DNA from: HGM12587 sp964602445
Lineage (GTDB): Bacteria; Bacillota; Clostridia; Lachnospirales; Lachnospiraceae
DNA length: 10,887 bases
Reading direction: 5' to 3'
Assembly: GCA_964602445.1 (NCBI GenBank)
Contig: CAZRQV010000043.1
Span: forward strand, 1 to 10,887
In this document: piece by piece, positions 1 to 6,108 of the stretch
Numbering within the stretch: position 1 is the stretch's first letter
Layout of the letters: every line of letters starts with the position of its first letter
Notes under the pieces: generated by a model
Database searches by the model: none
Told to the model about the DNA's origin: nothing
Seen by the model: the letters and a program-made list of their open reading frames with translations, nothing else
Translations under genes and position numbers: made by a program

Positions 1-79
1 GCGGATATAAAAATCTGTATGGAAAAATTTGCCAACGATTACTTGACAGTAACCTCATCGGAATTCCTGCGAAAAATAA

Positions 80-108
80 TTGCAATCTGACTTTGCATCA
101 GTTATTAT
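80..108 (+). promoter_or_regulatory. Candidate promoter of the LysR-type regulator gene
   Basis: A TTGCAA hexamer (80-85) is followed after 17 bases by TATTAT (103-108). A perfect TATAAT also sits at 108-113, but with a poor -35 at normal spacing, so either -10 could be used. A short dyad, TGCAA-N7-TTGCA (81-97), overlaps the -35 region and could be an autoregulatory site, as is common for LysR-type regulators. The dyad does not match the T-N11-A core in the correct register, so this is weak. Confidence 0.4.
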
Positions 109-142
109 ATAATTGAAATTAATAAGTTGATAAGGAGTGCTT

Positions 143-1030
143 ATGATGGATATCAATTATGAACTTTATAAAGTATTTTATTACGTGGCGACTTCCCTTA
201 GTTTTTCCGAAGCGTCAAAACAGCTGTACATTTCACAGTCAGCAGTCAGTCAGTCGATCAAGACGCTGGAACGGCGTTTGAATCAGAATCTTTTCATCAG
301 AAGCACCAAAAAGGTTCGCTTAACTCCGGAAGGTGAGATTCTGCTTCGTCACGTAGAACCTGCCATCAATCTGATCCAGCGTGGAGAAAATCAGATTGTG
401 GAAGCCAACACTCTCGGAGGCGGTCAGCTTCGCATTGGTGCCAGTGACACGATTTGCCGATATTTTCTCGTTCCGTATCTGAACAAATTTCACAAGGCTT
501 ATCCAAATGTGCATATTAAAGTTACCAATCAGACCTCACCTGGCTGTGTAGATCTTTTGGAAAATGGACAGGTTGATTTTATCGTTACCAATTACCCGAA
601 TTCCCGTATCACCAATACCAATCGTATCCACACGATCAAACGATTCAGTGATGTATTTGCTGCAAATAAAAATTTCTTTAATCTGGAAGATAAAGTTCTT
701 TCTTTCGAGGAACTTTTAGACTACCCGATCCTGATGTTAGATCGTCAGAGTACCACCAGTGAATTTTTGCATCATTTATTTTTACAGCATGAATTAGATC
801 TGGTACCGGAAATCGAACTGAGCAGTAATGACTTACTTCTGGATCTTGCTAACATCGGCCTTGGAATTGCATTTATTCCGGATTATCTGCTGACTGCAGA
901 ACGTCCTGATATGTATCCGCTGAAATTAAAAGAATCCCTGCCGGAACGTGAGATTGTCATCGTAACCAGCGAACCGATGCCATTAAGCCCGGCTGCCAGA
1001 GAATTTATCAAATTCTTTCAGGAAGATTAA
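143..1030 (+). CDS. LysR-family transcriptional regulator
   Basis: This is a DNA-binding transcription factor of the LysR type, about 295 residues, the usual length for the family. The N-terminal winged helix-turn-helix covers roughly residues 5-65, with the typical FSEASKQLYISQSAVSQSI recognition region followed by a linker helix and a RSTKKVRLTPEG wing. The rest (about 90-290) is the periplasmic-binding-protein-like effector domain, with the conserved start of the family (GQLRIGASDT) and an FIPDYLL segment. The start is placed at ATG 143 because AAGGAG at 132-137 then sits 5 bases upstream; ATG 146 is nearly as good. A GTG at 137 is unlikely because it lies inside the ribosome binding site. 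The ligand and target genes cannot be read from the sequence. The likely targets lie to the left of the window or elsewhere, since its right-hand neighbour is convergent and ends at a shared terminator. Confidence 0.95.
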   Translation: MMDINYELYKVFYYVATSLSFSEASKQLYISQSAVSQSIKTLERRLNQNLFIRSTKKVRLTPEGEILLRHVEPAINLIQRGENQIVEANTLGGGQLRIGASDTICRYFLVPYLNKFHKAYPNVHIKVTNQTSPGCVDLLENGQVDFIVTNYPNSRITNTNRIHTIKRFSDVFAANKNFFNLEDKVLSFEELLDYPILMLDRQSTTSEFLHHLFLQHELDLVPEIELSSNDLLLDLANIGLGIAFIPDYLLTAERPDMYPLKLKESLPEREIVIVTSEPMPLSPAAREFIKFFQED

Positions 1031-1062
1031 AACAAATCTTTCCTATGCATATGAAATGAATT

Positions 1063-1100
1063 AAAAAATTCTGGGAATTTAATCTTCCCAGAATTTTTTT
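1063..1100. terminator. Bidirectional intrinsic terminator between convergent units
   Basis: A perfect 15-bp stem is formed by AAAAAATTCTGGGAA (1063-1077) and its complement (1085-1099), with a 7-base loop. Each strand ends in a run of at least six T after the GC-richer part. It can therefore end the LysR gene on the plus strand and the repair operon on the minus strand. The last codons of the helicase gene (KKFWED and stop) form one arm and part of the loop, so the terminator is partly coding. Confidence 0.88.
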
Positions 1101-3427
1101 AATATCAGATTCAGATTGCCAGCTTTGCCAAAAATGGTTTGTTTCCATTCCCGCGGAAACAAACGCTGATATTCACTTTTCGCAAACCGTTCATCCAACA
1201 GCAGAACACAGCCTCGATCCTGCATCGTTCTGATCACGCGGCCTGCAGACTGCAAGACTTTATTCATTCCCGGATACAGATAAGCGTAATCAAAGCCTCC
1301 CAGTCCCCTTGCGTCAAAATATTGTTTTAAAAGTTCCCGTTCGAGACAGACCATGGGAAGTCCTGTTCCTACGATCAATGCACCGATCAGCTTTTCTTCC
1401 GTCAGATCGATTCCTTCCGAAAAAATACCTCCCATAACACAAAAACCAAGCAAAGAATTTTCCTGTTCTTTTTCAAATTCCTTCAAAAAATCTTCTCTCT
1501 CCGCTTCTGTCATCTGAGGACTCTGTAGCCGACATACACATGCCTTTCCGATCTGTGAACTTTCAAAAATTTCATATACCCGGTTCAGCATCTCATAGGA
1601 AGGAAAAAATACCAGATAATTTCCTTTCCGGCAGCGTACCGTCTCTTCGATGTAACCGCTGATCTTTTCGTACTCTCTTTTTCCTCTGCGGGAATATTTG
1701 GTCGTAACATCTGTTCCTACAAATACCAGTTCATTCTCCGGCGGAAAACAAGACGTCGCATATACTGCATAATCTTGTATATCACCGCTGAGCAGTTCCT
1801 TATAATACTGAATCGGCAAAAATGTAGCAGAAAAGAACACGCATCCTCTTCCGTGCTGCAAATATTCTTTCAAACGATTGGCCGGATGAATACAAAACAG
1901 GTTCAGCCGGAACTTTCCATCGCTGCACAACTGGGCATAGATGGTATAACTTTCATCTAAAACCTCATAGGTATTTAAAAATGTTCTTATATTCAGATAA
2001 AACTCTGTCACACTCTTTTTGATTTCAGGATCTTCTGCCTGTTCCAGATATTCCTGCAGTTCTCCGGATAGCGCCAGCAGCTGCAGATAAACCCCGGGGA
2101 TTTCCTTCAAAACAGTATAACTTTCGCATTCTCTCTTTAATTCCAACAAATGAGAATTGCTTTTCTGCAGCTGTTTTTCCAGTTTTGGTGCCTTTCCTTT
2201 GATCAGCTTTTTTATTTCCAGAAAATCTTCTTTGCAGATCGATGCACTGTACATCGTTCTGGCACGTTCTACCAGATTGTGTGCTTCATCGATCAGAAAA
2301 ATATAGTCTTCTTTGGTTCCTTCATAAAAAAATCGTTTCAGATGCGCTCTGGGATCAAATGCATAATTATAATCGCAAATAATAAGATCGATCCATGTAG
2401 ACACATCCAGACTTAATTCAAAAGGACAAACCTGCCATTTTTCTGCCTGTCTCTGCAGTTCTTCTCGTGACATTTGATCTATGTCTGTATTCAGCAATTC
2501 AAATACCGCATCATTGATCCGGTCAAAATGCCCTTTTGCATAAGGACAGCTGTCCGGATTGCAGTTCATCTCCTCACAGAGACACATTTTTTCTTTTGCC
2601 GTCAGCAGCACCGATTTGATCCGAAACTGCTGTGTTCTCAAAAGATCCAGACAGTTCGCTGCTACCGTCCGTGTAATCGTCTTTGCCGTCAGATAAAAGA
2701 TCTTATCGCTTAATCCTTCTCCCATAGCTTTTATCGAAGGAAACAGTGTTGCCAATGTCTTTCCCGTTCCTGTCGGTGCCTGGATAAACAGCCTTTTTTC
2801 CCTTAAAATGCTTCGGTAAACACTTCCTGCCAGTTCCTTCTGTCCCAGACGGTATTCATAGGGAAACTGCAGCATTTTGATCGAAGCATTGCGGATTTTT
2901 TTCCATTCATAACGAAATTCTGCCCATTTTTGATATTCCGAAATGACTGATTCAAACCATTGCGTCAGCTCCTCCATCGAATAACGCTGATGAAAATACC
3001 GCATCTGTTCTGTATCCAGATTGACGTATGTCATCTGCACGGACATGGTTTCTTTCTGATTCTGCAGACCATAAATATAGGCGTAGCATTTCGCCTGTGC
3101 CAAATGTACCGGTACCGGTTCTTTCAGATATTCCAGACTTTTATAAATTCCTTTAATCTCATCGATCGTTACAGGCGTTCCGTCAATGATGCCGTCTGCC
3201 CGTCCCTCAATCTGCAGATCAAATTTTTCCATAGGGATCAGATGTTTCAATGTTACTTCTGCATGATAGTCTGATCCCATACTTTTTTGTATCTTCCGAT
3301 GGATTCTGGCACCAGCCAGCATACTTTCCGCATCTTTTCTCCCGCTTGTACGATGATCGATATCACCTGAGCGCAATATAAATTCCACAAGTTCACGCAC
3401 TGAAATTTTGACCAGTTCCCGTTCCAT
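1079..3427 (-). CDS. PD-(D/E)XK nuclease / XPD-DinG-type Fe-S DNA helicase fusion
   Basis: This 782-residue superfamily 2 helicase of the XPD/DinG group has an N-terminal nuclease-like domain. Residues 1-170 show the RecB/Cas4 pattern: GARIH near 39-43, GRAD at 75-78, DEIK at 89-92, and Q111-x3-Y115. The helicase part has Walker A APTGTGKT (217-224) and DEAH (380-383). A Cys cluster (C282, C284, C289, C294, C334) lies between them, where XPD-type proteins bind a 4Fe-4S cluster. It also has FSATF (531-535), GGIFSEGIDL (666-675) and QSAGRVIR (726-733). All motifs look intact, so the enzyme is expected to unwind DNA 5'-3' using ATP and probably to cut it; the activities themselves are inferred. 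AGGAAAGG lies 8 bases before the ATG, and the gene begins 27 bases after the upstream stop, consistent with one operon. It is the last gene of an apparently SOS-controlled unit. It is not classical DinG or YoaA, which lack this nuclease domain at the N-terminus. Confidence 0.92.
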   Translation of the reverse strand: MERELVKISVRELVEFILRSGDIDHRTSGRKDAESMLAGARIHRKIQKSMGSDYHAEVTLKHLIPMEKFDLQIEGRADGIIDGTPVTIDEIKGIYKSLEYLKEPVPVHLAQAKCYAYIYGLQNQKETMSVQMTYVNLDTEQMRYFHQRYSMEELTQWFESVISEYQKWAEFRYEWKKIRNASIKMLQFPYEYRLGQKELAGSVYRSILREKRLFIQAPTGTGKTLATLFPSIKAMGEGLSDKIFYLTAKTITRTVAANCLDLLRTQQFRIKSVLLTAKEKMCLCEEMNCNPDSCPYAKGHFDRINDAVFELLNTDIDQMSREELQRQAEKWQVCPFELSLDVSTWIDLIICDYNYAFDPRAHLKRFFYEGTKEDYIFLIDEAHNLVERARTMYSASICKEDFLEIKKLIKGKAPKLEKQLQKSNSHLLELKRECESYTVLKEIPGVYLQLLALSGELQEYLEQAEDPEIKKSVTEFYLNIRTFLNTYEVLDESYTIYAQLCSDGKFRLNLFCIHPANRLKEYLQHGRGCVFFSATFLPIQYYKELLSGDIQDYAVYATSCFPPENELVFVGTDVTTKYSRRGKREYEKISGYIEETVRCRKGNYLVFFPSYEMLNRVYEIFESSQIGKACVCRLQSPQMTEAEREDFLKEFEKEQENSLLGFCVMGGIFSEGIDLTEEKLIGALIVGTGLPMVCLERELLKQYFDARGLGGFDYAYLYPGMNKVLQSAGRVIRTMQDRGCVLLLDERFAKSEYQRLFPREWKQTIFGKAGNLNLILKKFWED

Positions 3428-3454
3428 AGGTTTGCCTTTCCTAAAATGACACTG

Positions 3455-4222
3455 CTATCCTTCCTTAAACTCTGTCATTTTATCACGGAATTTTAACGGC
3501 AACAACTGCTTTTGCAGTTTCTCATTCTTCCTTGCTTCAATGGCAATGCTTTCTGTAAATACTTTCCATAAAGAAGCATATCTTTCTTCTTCTTCAGAAC
3601 ACTTCTTTTCCAGTATTTCCATCGGAGTTCTGTTTTCCAGAAGGATCCATCCCCTGTTTGCCCCATGAACAATGGATTTTTTCCTTCCTTCGTCATAAAT
3701 GATCCAGTTTTCCATCGGAAACCGGTCAGCAAAATGTGGGGCGATCAGTGGCAGAATATCATTTTCCGGCCGGATCTTGGCATAAAAAATTTTTCCGGAT
3801 AACTCCTGAAAACGTACGAAACCCATAAAACGATGTGCTTCATTCCATGTTTTCTTTCCCAAAGCTGCTACCGTACAAACTGCTTCTTCCGTCAGGCAGT
3901 TCATCACCTGTTTTTTCTTTGGCAAATGAAGTCCTAATACGATCGTCCGAAAGATGGCATCTGCTTTTTCTTCATTCCAGCTTGCTGCCGCACGACAGAT
4001 TGTCTCATACGCTTCTGCTCCCAGTTCCCGTCTGATCGTTTTCAGCACCTTCTCTGCCTTTTCGCTGTCTTCTTTTGTTTCCCGATAGTCTGCAAAAAGT
4101 TCCCGTTCCGTATTTTCATCGATCTGTAATTTTACATTTTGAAATCCCAGTCTGCTGGCATAAGCATCATAGACACCGCTCATGATTCCTTCCAGACTGT
4201 TCCTGCATAAAAAGATTGTCAT
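3455..4222 (-). CDS. Probable DNA metabolism protein (DUF4130/TIGR03915-like), radical SAM partner
   Basis: This 255-residue cytoplasmic protein matches, from memory, the family always found beside the radical SAM repair protein encoded just upstream; its biochemical role is unknown. Characteristic stretches are the N-terminal IFLCRNSLEGIMSGVYDAY, the central HRFMGFVRFQEL (130-141) and FYAKIRPENDILPLIAPHF (146-164), and a C-terminal LPLKFRDKMTEF. In many genomes the partner is fused to a uracil-DNA-glycosylase-like domain; here it ends without one. The start at 4222 lies 56 bases inside the upstream gene and has no clear ribosome binding site. It is kept because the family-typical N-terminus starts there. 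ATG 4183 (residue 14) has an AAGGA just upstream and is the alternative, but would remove conserved residues. There is no signal peptide or membrane segment. Confidence 0.85.
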   Translation of the reverse strand: MTIFLCRNSLEGIMSGVYDAYASRLGFQNVKLQIDENTERELFADYRETKEDSEKAEKVLKTIRRELGAEAYETICRAAASWNEEKADAIFRTIVLGLHLPKKKQVMNCLTEEAVCTVAALGKKTWNEAHRFMGFVRFQELSGKIFYAKIRPENDILPLIAPHFADRFPMENWIIYDEGRKKSIVHGANRGWILLENRTPMEILEKKCSEEEERYASLWKVFTESIAIEARKNEKLQKQLLPLKFRDKMTEFKEG

Positions 4223-5540
4223 CGAATAATGATAATTGCTGATAGGTCACCTGCTCTGTAAGATGGGACGGCAGCTTCTCCTTTACTCCTAATAATTGTC
4301 TTGTAATAAAATCTTCTTCTATTTTTAACGGATACATCTGTTTCCCGTTACAAGTAATAAAATAAATTGCTCTTTTTAATACGACACCGATCCGTTTTAA
4401 ATCCTGAAAATCCAAACTTCCCATTCTTCTTGCTTTTACGATCCGAAGTGCGGATTTATTCCCAATTCCGGGCACTCTCAGCAGCATATGATAATCTGCG
4501 CTGTTGATCTCCACCGGAAAGCACTCCAAATGGCGCAGTGCCCAGTCACATTTCGGATCAAAATAAATATTAAAATTCGGATTTGTTTCACTCAGCAGTT
4601 CCCCGGCTTCAAATTCATAAAACCGGAGAAGCCAGTCTGCCTGATACAATCGGTGTTCCCGTAAAAGCGGCGGTCCATCTAAAGTTGCCGGAAGCTGTTT
4701 TTCCTGATTTACATTCACAAATGCCGAATAAAATACCCTTTTCAACTCAAACTTCCGATACAGATTTTCCGCCACGGAAACAATCTCATAATCACTTTCT
4801 CCGGTTGCACCGATGATCATCTGTGTTGATTGTCCTGCGGGTACGAACTTTGGAGCATTCCTAAAAAGCATCAGTTCATTTTTATTTGCTTCCCTGCGAA
4901 GCTGTACCTGTCTCATCGGTGTCAGAATCGCTTTTCTGGACTTATTGGGAGCCAGGGTACGCAACCCTTCTGCCGTAGGCAGCTCTAAATTCACGCTCAT
5001 ACGATCGGCATAAAAACCTGCCAGCTCGATCAATCGTTCATCTGCTCCCGGAATTGCTTTCACATGAATATATCCATGAAATCCTTGATCTTCCCGCAGC
5101 ATCTTTAATGTCCGACAGATCAGTTCCATCGTATAATCCGGACTTTTCAGAATTCCGGAACTTAAAAATAAACCTTCAATATAATTTCTCCGATAAAAAC
5201 CAATGACAAGTTCACATACTTCTTCCGGAGTAAAACTGGTACGTATTACATCATTGCTTGACCGGTTAATACAATATTTACAATTATAAATACATTCATT
5301 GGTAAAAAGGATCTTCAGCAGGGAAATACACCGGCCATCTGCGGAAAAACTGTGGCAGATTCCGGCTTCTATCGAATTTCCCATACCATTTCCGGGATTT
5401 TTCTTTGCCACACCACTGGAAGTACAGGCAACGTCGTATTTTGCTGCATCCGATAAAATTTTCAGCTTTTCCATCAACGGAAGTTCTACAGAAACCCTTT
5501 TTGCATGAATGCTTTCCATCTTTGCTTCTAACTGATTCAT
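4167..5540 (-). CDS. Putative DNA modification/repair radical SAM protein (TIGR03916-like)
   Basis: This 457-residue protein has the radical SAM iron-sulfur motif C83-x3-C87-x2-C90 (CIYNCKYC), so it should use S-adenosylmethionine and a 4Fe-4S cluster to start radical chemistry. Upstream are further Cys residues in family-typical settings (C39; GICHSFSADGRC with C62 and C71). A helix-hairpin-helix lies near 353-372 (LLRVPGIGNKSALRIVKARR), a common non-specific DNA-binding element. At 435-439 the flexible tail carries QLSLF, matching the beta sliding clamp binding consensus QL(S/D)LF. The family is linked by gene pairing and fusions to uracil-DNA glycosylase-like domains; substrate and reaction are not known. 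It is the first gene of the operon. The chosen ATG has GGGAAAAAG upstream and a leader of about 25 bases from the predicted promoter. ATG codons for residues 8 and 23 are possible alternatives, since many relatives start near MEKLKIL. Confidence 0.9.
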   Translation of the reverse strand: MNQLEAKMESIHAKRVSVELPLMEKLKILSDAAKYDVACTSSGVAKKNPGNGMGNSIEAGICHSFSADGRCISLLKILFTNECIYNCKYCINRSSNDVIRTSFTPEEVCELVIGFYRRNYIEGLFLSSGILKSPDYTMELICRTLKMLREDQGFHGYIHVKAIPGADERLIELAGFYADRMSVNLELPTAEGLRTLAPNKSRKAILTPMRQVQLRREANKNELMLFRNAPKFVPAGQSTQMIIGATGESDYEIVSVAENLYRKFELKRVFYSAFVNVNQEKQLPATLDGPPLLREHRLYQADWLLRFYEFEAGELLSETNPNFNIYFDPKCDWALRHLECFPVEINSADYHMLLRVPGIGNKSALRIVKARRMGSLDFQDLKRIGVVLKRAIYFITCNGKQMYPLKIEEDFITRQLLGVKEKLPSHLTEQVTYQQLSLFDDNLFMQEQSGRNHERCL

Positions 5541-5550
5541 AACTTTTTCC

Positions 5551-5564
5551 CGAACATACGTTTT
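5551..5564. promoter_or_regulatory. LexA (SOS) box 1, proximal
   Basis: The sequence CGAACATACGTTTT matches the Gram-positive LexA/DinR consensus CGAACRNRYGTTYC at 13 of 14 positions. It lies at about the transcription start of the operon, between the -10 and the radical SAM ATG. Bound repressor here would block the start of transcription. Confidence 0.8.
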
Positions 5565-5570
5565 TATTTT

Positions 5571-5599
5571 ATCTTAACATATGTTCTCCTATTTTTCAA
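5571..5599 (-). promoter_or_regulatory. Sigma-A promoter of the radical SAM/helicase operon
   Basis: Reading the minus strand, TTGAAA (5599-5594) is followed after 17 bases by TAAGAT (5576-5571) with an upstream TG at the extended -10 position. The predicted start of transcription is about 25 bases before the radical SAM ATG. A LexA box fills most of the spacer and reaches into the -10, and a second follows just downstream. Confidence 0.7.
5574..5587. promoter_or_regulatory. LexA (SOS) box 2, inside the promoter
   Basis: On the minus strand the sequence is AGAACATATGTTAA, matching CGAACRNRYGTTYC at 11 of 14 positions and keeping the full GAAC-N4-GTT core. It lies between the -35 and -10 hexamers. 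Its centre is 23 bp from box 1, close to two turns of the helix, which would allow repressor dimers on nearly the same face. Confidence 0.7.
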
Positions 5600-5672
5600 T
5601 ATTATCAAACATATTTTCTTTTTGTATTTTTATATTCCAAGACTAAAATTCTTACTTTTTAAGTTACTTTTT

Positions 5673-5852
5673 CTATCCATAGAATTTTTCTGCTCTATCC
5701 TCTCTCAAATATACGATACAAACTTTAGAATTTCCTTTTAGTCCCGCTTCAAAATACGCTTTATGATCGTTCGAACTGCTTTCCACTTCATCTCCTAAAT
5801 GCAAGAGTTTTCGATTGGTTTCCTACTTATCAAATATCGCTATGCAGGACAT
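5673..5852 (-). pseudogene. Possible decayed small gene with in-frame TAG, or a 37-residue small ORF
   Basis: One minus-strand frame reads from ATG 5852 for nine codons (MSCIAIFDK), meets TAG at 5825-5823, then stays open for 49 codons to TAG at 5675-5673. The later part can start at GTG 5786, with AGGAG 5 bases upstream, to give a 37-residue polar peptide containing SSNDHKAYFEAGLKG and KVCIVYLRED. The residue mix looks protein-like, but I do not recognise a family. It lies alone between the Feo terminator and the SOS promoter. A 58-residue gene broken by a nonsense change, a small real gene using GTG, or chance are all possible. Confidence 0.3.
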
Positions 5853-5872
5853 ATCTTTCTCTTTAATTTCAC

Positions 5873-5903
5873 AAAAATAGAGAGACCATCTTGGCCTCTC
5901 TAT
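5873..5903 (-). terminator. Rho-independent terminator of the feo operon
   Basis: An 11-bp stem, ATAGAGAGGCC with GGTCTCTCTAT (one G-T pair), has a 5-base loop and is followed on the minus strand by five T. It lies 25 bases after the stop of the Cys-rich FeoB partner gene. Confidence 0.88.
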
Positions 5904-5927
5904 CTTACTTACAACTCTGAATTCTGT

Positions 5928-6089
5928 TTATTTTTCAGTACTGCAGCCTCCCTGCTTCCGTTTTGCACAGGCTGCCGCATGAGGACAACCGATACAGGTA
6001 ACACCCCGCTTTTTTTCGCCTCTGATATAAATGAGTGCTGCCGCTACCAGGAGCACAATGATCAGCATTACGATCACATCTACTGCCAT
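5928..6089 (-). CDS. FeoB-associated Cys-rich membrane protein
   Basis: This 53-residue protein has one N-terminal membrane helix (about residues 4-22, VIVMLIIVLLVAAALIYI region). A short basic stretch (RGEKKR) follows, then a Cys-rich tail with C32-x2-C35, C41 and C49, ending CSTEK. This is the typical build of the small FeoB-associated proteins of Firmicutes, often placed where proteobacteria have feoC. It probably sits in the membrane beside FeoB, with its cysteines in the cytoplasm, and may bind iron or an Fe-S cluster; that role is inferred. It starts 19 bases after the feoB stop with AGGAAG upstream of the ATG, so it is the last gene of the feo operon, followed by the terminator. Confidence 0.92.
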   Translation of the reverse strand: MAVDVIVMLIIVLLVAAALIYIRGEKKRGVTCIGCPHAAACAKRKQGGCSTEK

Positions 6090-6108
6090 ACTGTTCACTT
6101 CCTAACTT

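Larger units (their letters stand above)
5541..5927. other. Intergenic region without an intact recognised gene
   Basis: These AT-rich 387 bases hold the SOS-controlled promoter of the repair operon (right next to its ATG), a possible decayed or very small ORF in the middle, and the terminator of the iron operon at the right. The stretch from about 5600 to 5672 shows nothing else that I can identify. Confidence 0.7.

Noticed and set aside
1..116. Open frames at the left edge (plus strand to TGA at 88-90 or 114-116; minus strand from an ATG near 57)
   Set aside because: Two plus-strand frames and one minus-strand frame are open over this short stretch, and none gives a recognisable protein, so I cannot tell whether a gene end or a divergent gene start is present.
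137..142. GTG start for the LysR gene at 137
   Set aside because: It overlaps the AAGGAG ribosome binding site, which fits ATG 143 or 146 instead.
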